Source: Chromatiaceae bacterium (lineage in GTDB: Bacteria > Pseudomonadota > Gammaproteobacteria > Chromatiales > Chromatiaceae). From it: 62,776 bases of DNA. The translations under genes and the position numbers were made by a program. The notes under the pieces are model-generated. The model was not told the DNA's origin. It made no database searches and saw only the letters and a program-made list of their open reading frames with translations. Shown here in pieces: positions 54,653 to 62,776 of the stretch (within the stretch, counting starts at the first letter, position 1; every line of letters starts with the position of its first letter). The stretch lies in assembly GCA_007693535.1 (NCBI GenBank), contig REDK01000175.1, forward strand, positions 1 to 62,776, written 5' to 3'.

Positions 54653-56188
54653 TCAGCCGGGATCCAACGCGGGCGCCACTGGCCGTTGCCGCTCGGCGCG
54701 CGCGCAGATCGCCCGCGCGGTGCCGGTGAAGATGACTCGGTGCACGGGCTCGAAGGCATACCAGTAGAGCAGACCCCAGACCCCGGCCGGGTGCCAGTAG
54801 GCGGTGATGCACAGGCGGGTACCGCCGTCAGCACGGGGCTCCAGATCGAACTCCAGCATGCCAGCGCCGGGGGCACGCATACCGAAGGCGAGGCTCAGGC
54901 GCCGCTCGGGCTCCAGACCCAACACCTTCCAGGAGTCGATGCGATCGCCCACCCGCAGCTCGGTAGGGTGCCGACGGCCATGGCCACGCCCAGGCCCGCC
55001 GGCGATCCAGTCCAGCAGCTCACGCAATTGCCACAGGCCATTCAGGTAATAGTAGCCGTCGTCGCCGCCGATCGCGGCAACCACCGCCCAGACCGCGGCC
55101 AGCGGGGCCTTGGTCTCGGCGCTGCCGCCAGCTCGCTTGGCGTAATAGGCATAGTCGATCCGTTGCTGGCGCACGGCAAAGGCCCCCTCGATCCAACGGG
55201 CGACGACCGGGGCACTGGCGCGCTCGGCCGCAAAGACGGCCGCGACCGACTCGCGAAAACCGAGCAGCGGCTGCGGCACCAGGCGCTTGAGCGCGGCGTC
55301 GTCGGCAGTGAAGTCATGGCGCAACCCTTCAATCAGGGCGCGGGCGATGTTGGTCGGCACGGCCGTGATCAGCCGCAGCCAGTAGGATGACAGCCGCGGC
55401 GAGAGCAGCGGAACCGGGATGATCAACGGCGGCCGCCGGTCACCTTCCGTAGCCAAGATACGCATCATCTCGGCATAGGTCAGGGTTTCAGGGCCAGCCG
55501 CGTCGTACACCTGACCGGCCGTCTCGGCGAGCTGCGGTAGGGCCACCAGATAGGTCAGCAGGTTGTCCAGGGCTACCGGGGTCGATCTGGCTTGCACCCA
55601 GCGGGGCGTGATCATCACCGGCAGGTGATAGACCAGATCGCGCATCACCTCGAAAGCGGCCGAACCTGGGCCAACGATGATCCCGGCGCGCAGTTCCGTC
55701 ACCGGCACCTGGCCGCGACGTAGCAAGATCCCGGTATCGCGGCGCGAGACGATGTGTTCGCTGGCCGCGTCCGCCGGCACCAAGCCCCCGAGGTAAACGA
55801 TCCGTCCGACACCCTGGCGCTCGGCGGCAGCGGCAAAGTTGGCTGCCGCGATCAGGTCGATGCGCCCGAAGTCCTTACCCGACCCCATTGAATGGACCAG
55901 GTACCAGGCGGTGTCCACGCCGGCCAGGGCAACATCCAGACTCGCCGGATCGAGCGCATCGGCGGCCACCAGTTCCGCCCCGTCCCAGCCGCGCGCGGCC
56001 AGCACGGCGCGGTCACGGCTGCTGGCGCGTACCCTGAGTCCCGCGGACAGCAGGCGCGGGACCAGATGGCTACCGATATAGCCGCTGGCGCCGAAGACCA
56101 GGCAGCGACCGGGGTCCCTGGGGGTGCCAGCAACGGTCACGTCCGCTGTCGCCGATGCATCGGTTGCTTGCCCGCGTCGATCAGCCAT
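54653..56188 (-). CDS. SDR-family oxidoreductase with C-terminal DUF2867 domain
   Basis: A 511-residue protein of two parts. The first (to about residue 320) is an extended NAD(P)-binding domain (CLVFGASGYIGSHLVPRLL, YLVHSMGSGKDFGRID, IVYLGGLVP, VTELRAGIIVGPGSAAFE). The second is DUF2867 (PLAAVWAVVAAIGGDDGYYY, FGMRAPGAGMLEFDLEP, YWYAFEPVHRVIFTG). The reaction is unknown; related proteins are often called epimerases. An alternative ATG lies seven codons upstream. Confidence 0.88.
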   Translation of the reverse strand: MADRRGQATDASATADVTVAGTPRDPGRCLVFGASGYIGSHLVPRLLSAGLRVRASSRDRAVLAARGWDGAELVAADALDPASLDVALAGVDTAWYLVHSMGSGKDFGRIDLIAAANFAAAAERQGVGRIVYLGGLVPADAASEHIVSRRDTGILLRRGQVPVTELRAGIIVGPGSAAFEVMRDLVYHLPVMITPRWVQARSTPVALDNLLTYLVALPQLAETAGQVYDAAGPETLTYAEMMRILATEGDRRPPLIIPVPLLSPRLSSYWLRLITAVPTNIARALIEGLRHDFTADDAALKRLVPQPLLGFRESVAAVFAAERASAPVVARWIEGAFAVRQQRIDYAYYAKRAGGSAETKAPLAAVWAVVAAIGGDDGYYYLNGLWQLRELLDWIAGGPGRGHGRRHPTELRVGDRIDSWKVLGLEPERRLSLAFGMRAPGAGMLEFDLEPRADGGTRLCITAYWHPAGVWGLLYWYAFEPVHRVIFTGTARAICARAERQRPVAPALDPG

Positions 56189-56532
56189 CGTGCCAGCTCG
56201 GCGTGTCATCCTCAACGGCCGAAGCAGTCGCTGGCGACCCAGGCCCGCGGCGCGTGGCCCAGACCTCAGACAACTCCCAGGCCAACGCCGATTCCCGCGC
56301 CGGTTGCAGTCGGCGACCAGCGGGCCGCGGCGATCCCGCCGGACCGCAACCTGCTGGTACGAGTAGACTGCGGGCATGGCAACCACCCGCAGCCGGTGCA
56401 ACGCCGGTTGCGGGTGCCGCTCCCGCCGCCGCGGTGCCGTCCCCTTGGGGTCGGCGCACGCCTGCTGCCGTTGCCAGCATCGAGCCGGCCCCAGTCGCCA
56501 ATCTCACCCGCCAACTACATAACTGCTTTGTC
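56189..56532. other. Divergent intergenic region, DUF2867 gene / maeB
   Basis: 344 bp with no supported gene. Open frames across it extend maeB upstream but are Ala/Pro/Arg-rich and unlike malic enzyme. No clear promoter was identified. Confidence 0.4.
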
Positions 56533-58878
56533 ATGACCACCCAGCTCTCCGACGCCGAACAGGCCTTGCGCGATGCCGCGCTGGAATACCACTGCCACCT
56601 CAGTCCCGGCAAGGTCTCTGTCACCCCCACCAAGCCGCTGTCCAACCAGCGCGATCTGTCGCTCGCCTATTCGCCCGGCGTCGCCTATCCCTGCCTGGCG
56701 ATCGAGGCCGACCCGACTCTGGCGGCCCGCTACACCGCCCGCGGCAATCTGGTGGGTGTGATCACCAACGGCACCGCGGTGCTCGGCCTGGGGGATATCG
56801 GGCCGCTCGCCGGCAAGCCGGTCATGGAGGGCAAGGGCTGCCTGTTCAAGAAGTTTGCCGGGGTCGACGTGTTCGATATCGAACTCGCCGAGCGTGACCC
56901 GCACAAGCTAGTAGAGATCATTGCCGCGTTGGAACCCACTCTGGGTGGCATCAATCTGGAAGATATCAAGGCACCAGAATGCTTCCTGATCGAACGCGAA
57001 CTGACCCAGCGCATGAATATCCCGGTGTTCCATGACGACCAGCATGGCACCGCAATCATTTCCGCGGCAGCCCTCATCAACGGCCTGGAACTGGTCGGCA
57101 AGGATATCACCGAGGTCAAGTTGGCGGTCTCCGGGGCCGGCGCGGCAGCCATCGCCTGCGTGGATCTGATGATCGCGCTGGGACTGCGGCGCGAGCAGGT
57201 CTTCATGGTGGACTCCAAGGGCCTGATCTATGTCGGCCGCCCCGGCGGTCTGGATGAGACCAAGGCCCGCTATGCCCAGGAGACCACCGCCCGCATCCTG
57301 GCGGACGTCGTCGCCGACGCCGATGTCTTTCTCGGCTGTTCCGCCCCCGGCGTACTCACACCGGAGATGGTCAAGACCATGGCCGCGCGGCCGGTCATCC
57401 TGGCCCTGGCCAATCCCGAGCCCGAGATCCGTCCGGAATTGGCCAAGGCGGTGCGCCCGGACTGTATCATCGCGACCGGCCGTTCAGACTATCCTAATCA
57501 GGTCAATAATGTCCTGTGCTTTCCCTACATCTTTCGCGGCGCCCTCGACTGCGGTGCCACCAAGATCACCGAAGCGATGAAACGCGCCTGTGTGCAGCAG
57601 ATCGCCGATTTGGCCAAGAGCGAGAGCAGTAGCGAGATCGCCGCCGCCTATGCCGGCGAGGAACTGTCATTCGGGCCGGATTACCTGATCCCCAAACCGT
57701 TCGACCGCCGCCTGATCCTGAAGATCGCCCCGGCGGTGGCCCAGGCTGCGGCTGAATCCGGCGTCGCCACTCGCCCGATCGCCGATCTCGACGCCTATCG
57801 CGAGGGCCTGCTGCGCTTCGTCTATCAGACCGGCATCATGATGCGCCCGGTCTTCTCGATGGCCAAGGCGATGGCGCCGGAACAGAAACGGGTCGCCTTC
57901 GCCGACGGCGAGGACGAGCGCACCCTGCGCGCGGCGCAGATGGCCATCGACGAACAAGTGGCCAGCCCCATCCTGATCGGGCGGCCGGCAGTGATCGCGG
58001 CGCGCATCGCCGCCGCCGGGCTGCGGCTGCGTCCGGGGGTGGACCTGGAACTGGTGGACCCGGAGGATGATCCCCGCTTCCGCCAGTATTGGGAGCATTA
58101 TTTCCGCCGCTTGCGCCGCCGCGGAGTGACGCCGGAGATGGCTCGCACCGAGGTGCGCCGCTGCACCAGCACCATCGCCGCGCTGATGGTCGCGCTCGGC
58201 GACGCCGATGCAATGGTCTGCGGGCTGCACGGGGCCTATCAGCAGCATCTGGCACCGATCCGCGCCATCATCGGCCTGCAGGACGGGGTGCGCGATTTTG
58301 CCGCCCTCAATGCCCTGATGACCGAGCGCGGACCGCTGTTCATCGCCGATACCTATGTCAATGAAGACCCCAGCGCCGAGCAATTACGCGAGATCGCCTG
58401 CATGGCGGTCCAAGAGGTGCGCCGCTTCGGTCTGCCGCCCAAGGTGGCGTTTCTGTCCCATTCCATCTTTGGCTCCTCCGCGCTGGCCTCGGCGGAGAAG
58501 ATGCGTCGGGCGCGCGACCTGTTCGTCGCCTGCTATCCCGACATCGAATGCGATGGCGAGATGCACGGGGATGCCGCGCTGGAGGAGGACATCCGGCGCC
58601 GCTATCTGGATGACTCGACGCTGAGCGGGGCCGCCAATCTGCTGATCTGCCCGAACCTGGACGCGGCCAACATCCTTTATCACGTGCTCAAGACCATCGC
58701 CAGCGGCGGGGTGACGGTCGGGCCAGTCCTGCTGGGGGCAGCCGCCACCGCCTGCATCCTGACCCCAGCCGCCACCGTGCGCCGGGTGCTGAACATGACC
58801 GCGCTAGCAGTGGCCAGCGTCGCCGCGGCGCGGCGTGCACCTTGCGCCATGCCCAGCACGACCGCTCCGGCGGACTGA
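56533..58878 (+). CDS. maeB: NADP-dependent malic enzyme MaeB with phosphotransacetylase-like domain
   Basis: MaeB decarboxylates malate to pyruvate with NADP. The 781-residue protein has the malic domain ([33 protein letters not shown]), the NAD(P) fold ([14 protein letters not shown]), and from about residue 440 a phosphotransacetylase-like domain that regulates the enzyme. The ATG at 56533 ([20 protein letters not shown]) matches the family start. The C-terminal 25 residues are Ala/Arg-rich and not conserved. Confidence 0.95.
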   Translation: MTTQLSDAEQALRDAALEYHCHLSPGKVSVTPTKPLSNQRDLSLAYSPGVAYPCLAIEADPTLAARYTARGNLVGVITNGTAVLGLGDIGPLAGKPVMEGKGCLFKKFAGVDVFDIELAERDPHKLVEIIAALEPTLGGINLEDIKAPECFLIERELTQRMNIPVFHDDQHGTAIISAAALINGLELVGKDITEVKLAVSGAGAAAIACVDLMIALGLRREQVFMVDSKGLIYVGRPGGLDETKARYAQETTARILADVVADADVFLGCSAPGVLTPEMVKTMAARPVILALANPEPEIRPELAKAVRPDCIIATGRSDYPNQVNNVLCFPYIFRGALDCGATKITEAMKRACVQQIADLAKSESSSEIAAAYAGEELSFGPDYLIPKPFDRRLILKIAPAVAQAAAESGVATRPIADLDAYREGLLRFVYQTGIMMRPVFSMAKAMAPEQKRVAFADGEDERTLRAAQMAIDEQVASPILIGRPAVIAARIAAAGLRLRPGVDLELVDPEDDPRFRQYWEHYFRRLRRRGVTPEMARTEVRRCTSTIAALMVALGDADAMVCGLHGAYQQHLAPIRAIIGLQDGVRDFAALNALMTERGPLFIADTYVNEDPSAEQLREIACMAVQEVRRFGLPPKVAFLSHSIFGSSALASAEKMRRARDLFVACYPDIECDGEMHGDAALEEDIRRRYLDDSTLSGAANLLICPNLDAANILYHVLKTIASGGVTVGPVLLGAAATACILTPAATVRRVLNMTALAVASVAAARRAPCAMPSTTAPAD

Positions 58879-59050
58879 GGCGGGACCGCGGCGGCAGGCC
58901 GCGGTCGAGTCCGGGCGGAGGTTCACCTGACCCCGCCCCAATCCCTGTCTCATCCATGTTCAGGCCCCACAGTCCTGGCCAGCTCGCGGCGGGCGGTGCC
59001 CGCGGAGCGCCGCTCGACTGCGCGCGGTTGGCTCGATTACAGCACCCAGG

Positions 59051-59524
59051 TTACTGCATCGCATCTACCCAGGTCGGCTGCAACACCCGCTCCAGGTCGC
59101 GCACGGCCAGCGCGATGATGTAGCCGCGCTTGCCACCATTGATGTAGATCTGCTCCAGCCCGGCGAGGTCGCGCTGCGCATAGATCGGCAGCGGGCGACG
59201 GATGCCGAAGGGCGAGGTGCCACCCACCCGGTAGCCGGTGTGGCGCTCGGCCACCGCCGGGTCACAGGAGACGACCCGCTTGACACCCAGCGCCCGCGCC
59301 AGGCATCCGGTGGCCACCGCGCGATCGCCGTGCATGAGCATGATCAGCGCCTCCCGCCGCTCGTCTTCCATGACCAGGGTCTTGATCACCAGGTGCTCAT
59401 CCACCCCCGCCTGCCGGGCGAATTCACCGGTTCCCCCGGCCTGGTAGAGATAAGGATGATGCGCGAAACTGACCCCGGCGGCGCGCAACACGCGCACCGC
59501 CGGGGTCACGGGTGGTTTGTGCAC
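59051..59524 (-). CDS. ybaK: Cys-tRNA(Pro)/Cys-tRNA(Cys) deacylase (YbaK/EbsC)
   Basis: YbaK hydrolyses mischarged Cys-tRNA(Pro). The 157-residue protein has the family pattern TPAVRVLRAAG, LVIKTLVM with the catalytic Lys, ALIMLMHGDRAV, and VGGTSPFGIRRPLPIY. The GTG at 59524 is chosen because AGGAG lies 8 nt upstream and gives the family's normal length. An in-frame ATG at 59569 has no ribosome binding site and would put a hairpin inside the gene. Confidence 0.92.
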   Translation of the reverse strand: MHKPPVTPAVRVLRAAGVSFAHHPYLYQAGGTGEFARQAGVDEHLVIKTLVMEDERREALIMLMHGDRAVATGCLARALGVKRVVSCDPAVAERHTGYRVGGTSPFGIRRPLPIYAQRDLAGLEQIYINGGKRGYIIALAVRDLERVLQPTWVDAMQ

Positions 59525-59537
59525 GGGTTGAACTCCT

Positions 59538-59556
59538 GACCGGTGAATCACCGGTC
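59538..59556. promoter_or_regulatory. Hairpin/operator between ybaK and the TonB receptor gene
   Basis: GACCGGTG-AAT-CACCGGTC is a perfect 8-bp inverted repeat with a 3-nt centre, 13 bp upstream of the ybaK GTG and 24 bp upstream of the receptor start. It may be an operator serving both genes. Confidence 0.5.
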
Positions 59557-59580
59557 TCAGATCGGTCATCGCAGCGCATG

Positions 59581-61881
59581 ATGTCGAGACGCAGATACCG
59601 GGGCTGGCTGTTCGGCCTAGTCGCCGCCAGCACCCTGGATACAGCCCGGGCCGCGCCCGCACCCCTAACAGTCGACGCGCCGGCAGCGCGGAGCGCGGCC
59701 ACCCGCGATGCCGAACTGACGGTCGCCCTGCCCCCATTGGTAGTCACTGCCACCCGCGCCGGACGCGACCCCTTTGCCCTGCCCCTGGCCATCGACGCTC
59801 TGCCGGGCGCGATGATCCAGCAGCAGCAGCCGCGGGTGCGGGTCTCCGAGGTGCTGCCGCGCGTCCCAGGCACGGTGGTCACCAATCGCGGCAGCCTGGC
59901 GCAAGAGGAGCAGATCCAACTGCGCGGCTTTGGGGGGCGCGCCCAGTTCGGAACCCGCGGGGTACGCCTGTTCGCCGACGGCATCCCCGCCAGCACTCCG
60001 GACGGCCAGGGTGGCCCGGGGCTATTCGCGCTCGGTTCGGCCGGCCGCATCGAGGTGATGCGCGGGGCCTTCTCGGCCCTTTACGGCAACCATTCCGGCG
60101 GCGTGGTGCAGGTCTTCACAGAGGCGCCGCCGCCGCGGCCGACACTGTCGACCCGCCTGCTGGGCGGGGACCATGACACGCTGATCCAGGGGATGAAGAT
60201 TGGCGGCGAGGCGGTGCGTGAACGGCTGACCCTGGGCTATCTGCTGGACAGCCAGCGCGCCGATAGCGCTGGCTATCGGGACTGGAGCCGCGCGCGCAAG
60301 GAGCAGCTCAATGCCCTGCTGACCCTCACCTGGCCCGACGGCGGCAGCCTGCGTCTGGTGATCAATCTACTCGATCAGCCGGACAACCGCGACCCGCTCA
60401 CCCTAACCGCGGCCCAGGTGGCCGCGGACCGACGCCAGGCACAGCCGGCGGCGCTAGCCTTTCGCGCCCGCCGCAGCCTGGACAACCAGCAACTGGGGGT
60501 CACCCTGGCGCAGCCGCTCGGCGCGCACGATGCAATCGAGTTCGCCGCCTGGGCTGGGCGCCGACGTAACGAGCAGTATCTGGCCATCCCACTGGCCGCC
60601 CAGGACCAGATCACCGCCGCCGGTGGGGTCAGCGCCTTTGCCCGAGACTTCGCCGGCAGCCGTCTCTGGTGGCAGCACCAGACCAATCTGGGCGGCCGCC
60701 CGCTAGACCTGACCCTGGGCGCCGAGTGGGAGCAGACCGACGAGGCGCGCCGCGGTGATCTGAACGAACTCGGCCGTCGCGGCGCCCGCAAGCGCGACGA
60801 GACCAACCAGGTCACCGGCTGGGGCGCCTTCCTTCAGGGCCAATGGGAACTGGCCGCAGCCTGGCAACTGGACGCCGGACTGCGGCTGAGCGCGGTCGAT
60901 TTCGTCTCCCGCGATCACTTCATCTGCACCCCGGAGCGGGTCACCGCACCAGGCCTGCCGGCCGGCGACGGCCGCCCACGCTGCAGTGGCACAAGCGCCC
61001 CGATCAGCGCCAGCAATCAGAACCCCGACGACAGCGGCAGCCGCGGCGATCGTGCCTGGACCCCGGTGCTGGGCCTGACTTATGCGCTGACGCCCCGCAC
61101 CAACCTCTATGCCAACCTGGGGCGCGGCTTCGAGACCCCGACCCTGGGGGAACTGGCGTATCGCCCGGATGGGGGCAGTGGGCTCAACCTGGCCCTGCGG
61201 CCAGCCCGCAGTTGGCAATGGGAGATCGGCACTAAGCAGACGCTCGGGACCGACGGGCAACTTGAGCTGGCCCTGTTCCAGATCGACACCAAGGACGAAC
61301 TGACCGTCGCCAGCAGCGCCGGCGGCCGCTCCAGCTATCGCAATATCGCCGGCTCGCGCCGGCGCGGGGCAGAACTGCTGGTCACGGGCCCGCTCGGACC
61401 GGGCCTGGATCTCTATCTGGCCGCCACCTGGTTGGACGCGCGCTGGACCCGGGACTTCCTTGCCTGCACCGGCGTGCCCTGCCGGACCCTGCCACCGCTG
61501 CAGAATACCGCACCGGTGCGAGCCGGCCGGCGCATCCCCGGGGTGCCGGACTATCACCTGTTCGCGGAACTGGCCTGGGTCAATCCGGAGACCGATCCGG
61601 GCCTTGGCCTCAGCGGCGCGCTTGACATCTATGCCCAGGGCCCAGTGGCAGTGGACGATCGCAACAGCGCCCATGCCCCGGCCTACTGGCGGACTGGGCT
61701 GCGCGGCGGCTGGGACGGCGACTGGCGCGGACTGCGCCTGGGGCTGTTCGCCCGCCTGGACAACCTGTTCGATCGCGACCACATCGGCGCCGTCAGCGTC
61801 AATGATGCCAATGGCCGCTTCTACGCCCCGGCCCCCGGCCGGACCTGGCTGCTCGGCCTGGAGGCAAGCTACACCTTTTAA
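59581..61881 (+). CDS. TonB-dependent outer membrane receptor
   Basis: A 766-residue receptor for an iron complex or another large nutrient. After the signal peptide (WLFGLVAASTLDTARA) comes a TonB-box-like LPPLVVTATRAGRD, the plug domain (VSEVLPRVPGTVV, IQLRGFGGRAQFGTRGVRLFADGIP, IEVMRGAFSALYGNHSGGVVQVFTE), and a barrel ending in the C-terminal aromatic EASYTF. Two adjacent ATGs (59578, 59581) are possible; neither has a strong ribosome binding site. No siderophore or cobalamin gene and no riboswitch is seen nearby, so the substrate is open. Confidence 0.92.
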   Translation: MSRRRYRGWLFGLVAASTLDTARAAPAPLTVDAPAARSAATRDAELTVALPPLVVTATRAGRDPFALPLAIDALPGAMIQQQQPRVRVSEVLPRVPGTVVTNRGSLAQEEQIQLRGFGGRAQFGTRGVRLFADGIPASTPDGQGGPGLFALGSAGRIEVMRGAFSALYGNHSGGVVQVFTEAPPPRPTLSTRLLGGDHDTLIQGMKIGGEAVRERLTLGYLLDSQRADSAGYRDWSRARKEQLNALLTLTWPDGGSLRLVINLLDQPDNRDPLTLTAAQVAADRRQAQPAALAFRARRSLDNQQLGVTLAQPLGAHDAIEFAAWAGRRRNEQYLAIPLAAQDQITAAGGVSAFARDFAGSRLWWQHQTNLGGRPLDLTLGAEWEQTDEARRGDLNELGRRGARKRDETNQVTGWGAFLQGQWELAAAWQLDAGLRLSAVDFVSRDHFICTPERVTAPGLPAGDGRPRCSGTSAPISASNQNPDDSGSRGDRAWTPVLGLTYALTPRTNLYANLGRGFETPTLGELAYRPDGGSGLNLALRPARSWQWEIGTKQTLGTDGQLELALFQIDTKDELTVASSAGGRSSYRNIAGSRRRGAELLVTGPLGPGLDLYLAATWLDARWTRDFLACTGVPCRTLPPLQNTAPVRAGRRIPGVPDYHLFAELAWVNPETDPGLGLSGALDIYAQGPVAVDDRNSAHAPAYWRTGLRGGWDGDWRGLRLGLFARLDNLFDRDHIGAVSVNDANGRFYAPAPGRTWLLGLEASYTF

Positions 61882-61907
61882 ACCCGACCGGCCTGCATCG
61901 CGCAGCG

Positions 61908-62555
61908 CTATTTGGTCAGCGCGGCCTCCAGCGCCGGGATGTCGATCGCCTGCAGATAGGCCTCCAGGATATCCTTGTCGGCCCCGCCGCTGCCCTTGAG
62001 CTGCAACAGCAGGTTGCTGCCGACCATCAACGATAGCTCGCTGCTGTCCGCCTCCTGCTTGAGGATGCCGCGATGGCCGCCAAAGCTGTAGAGGCTGGTA
62101 CTGGGGTCGGCCTGTAGCAGCATCGGCATCTGCATCAGGCTGCTCATGACGCCGAGAAAGGGTGAATTGGCACTGATCGTGATCTGCACCTCGGCCCCGG
62201 TGGCCCCGTAGCGATAGGTGCGGCGCAGCACCTTTCCAGTCAGCATCGCCGCCAGCCCGGCCATCTCCGCCTGGGCCGTATCGGCAGACCAACCCGGCAG
62301 CGGGTCCGGGAACAGCGCGAGCTGCGCCTCGGTCTGCTGCGCCTCGATGGCGGCAACGGCGAAGTTCAGGGCCTGGATCGCCACCGCATTGTCGCCGGCC
62401 TGATAGGCGCGGCGGGCGGCCTCGATCTGATCGATGATCGGATCGGCCGCCACCGGGCCGACCAATAGGTTCAGGGTTGCCAGCCAAAGGATACCGGTCT
62501 GTCGGCGGCGGGGCCGGCGAGTCCCGCGGCGCCGCGGTAAGGGCTCGGTTTGCAT
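61908..62555 (-). CDS. Exported hypothetical protein
   Basis: A 215-residue protein I do not recognise. The N-terminus is Arg-rich and followed by a hydrophobic stretch (TGILWLATLNLLVGPVAA), a signal peptide. The mature part has a helical region (IIDQIEAARRAYQAGDNAVAIQALNFAVAAIEAQQ) that resembles a TPR-like helix pair, then a mixed domain with YRYGATGAEVQITISANSPFLG and SLYSFGGHRGIL. It converges with the TonB receptor gene, 26 bp apart. The ATG is near an AGGAGAGT sequence. Confidence 0.72.
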   Translation of the reverse strand: MQTEPLPRRRGTRRPRRRQTGILWLATLNLLVGPVAADPIIDQIEAARRAYQAGDNAVAIQALNFAVAAIEAQQTEAQLALFPDPLPGWSADTAQAEMAGLAAMLTGKVLRRTYRYGATGAEVQITISANSPFLGVMSSLMQMPMLLQADPSTSLYSFGGHRGILKQEADSSELSLMVGSNLLLQLKGSGGADKDILEAYLQAIDIPALEAALTK

Positions 62556-62776
62556 CCGTCTACTCTCCTAGTTGGGGCGGCGCCGGTCGCGGACCTTGTA
62601 GCCCCAGCAACCAGCGCGGCGGTATCAAGCATAGCGCAAGGTCGGCACCGGCTTTGTGCATAAGCCCGGCCAAGTCCGAGTCCAGGACTTGGTGACGGAT
62701 GTGCGGGGATTTGGCAGGGCTCTCGAAAGTTCCTAGCCTTTGGAAGTGCAAACTGACCGAGGGTTCGGAAAGCTGT

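Noticed and set aside
59581-59640. Cobalamin riboswitch before the TonB receptor gene
   Set aside because: The gap is only 56 bp and contains no B12-box-like sequence, so the receptor cannot be assigned to cobalamin on that ground.
60703-62487. A 594-codon minus-strand frame opposite the TonB receptor
   Set aside because: It overlaps the receptor and the hypothetical exported gene in other frames and is Gly/Gln/Ala-rich without any domain.
62560-62751. Possible 63-residue gene or mobile-element edge at the right end
   Set aside because: The frame has no known motif. A hairpin CCAAGTCC-(7)-GGACTTGG (62670-62692) is present, but nothing shows a transposase or terminal repeat within the window.

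Overview
The window is about 63 kb of GC-rich chromosome that reads as a purple sulfur bacterium of the Chromatiaceae type. Four things point there: a class III polyhydroxyalkanoate (PHA) locus with PhaE, a Gly/Tyr-rich exported protein of the sulfur globule type, a rhodanese-TusA-DsrE2 sulfur relay set, and a molybdenum nitrogenase operon next to DraT. I see no rRNA, tRNA, CRISPR array, prophage or recognisable transposase. It looks like ordinary core chromosome with a few poorly understood genes.

Layout. 1-5.2 kb: PHA locus, with phaE (cut by the left edge) divergent from phaA-phaR-phaP-phaB. 5.3-11.4 kb, minus strand: nifH-nifD-nifK-nifT-ferredoxin-nafY-DUF6129-like gene, preceded by a sigma-54 promoter and a NifA site. 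11.6-19.3 kb: draT, a DUF6394-like membrane protein, arfB, a HAD phosphatase, apbE, purU, an N-terminal glutamine amidase, a quinone oxidoreductase and a phosphoesterase. 19.4-23.3 kb, minus: a TAXI-type TRAP transporter with a UspA gene inside it. 24-29.7 kb: sulfur globule protein, nadC, a lone V/A-type ATPase B subunit, an L,D-transpeptidase, and the nitric-oxide-linked genes ygbA and nnrU. 30-34.2 kb: an AI-2E/PerM-type permease, an unknown gene, a LysR regulator and a FadL-type porin. 34.6-39.1 kb: dsrE2, tusA, rhodanese, cysG and a nucleoside transporter. 39.5-51.5 kb: a large KaiC-like/PEP-synthase-like fusion, then an envelope operon (tamA-tamB-unknown-lpxL-like-flippase-like). 51.9-62.6 kb: bdhA divergent from a GntP permease, a DUF2867 oxidoreductase, maeB, ybaK, a TonB receptor and an unknown exported protein.

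How the parts work together. The pha genes make and package polyhydroxybutyrate. bdhA and the GntP permease about 50 kb away would handle the 3-hydroxybutyrate released from it, and malic enzyme supplies pyruvate and NADPH. The nif operon makes nitrogenase; DraT can switch it off by ADP-ribosylating the Arg visible in NifH. The rhodanese, TusA and DsrE2 proteins carry sulfane sulfur in the cytoplasm, the sulfur globule protein coats the periplasmic sulfur store, and CysG makes the siroheme needed by sulfite and nitrite reductases.

The best leads for new biology are: the orphan ATPase B subunit; the KaiC-like/PEP-synthase fusion with a 14-bp-stem hairpin in its leader; the ygbA promoter, which has a perfect Dnr/NnrR-type box at class II spacing and an apparently leaderless start; a shared PhaR-operator-like motif at two pha promoters; and strong intercistronic hairpins in the nif operon. 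All functions are inferred from sequence alone.
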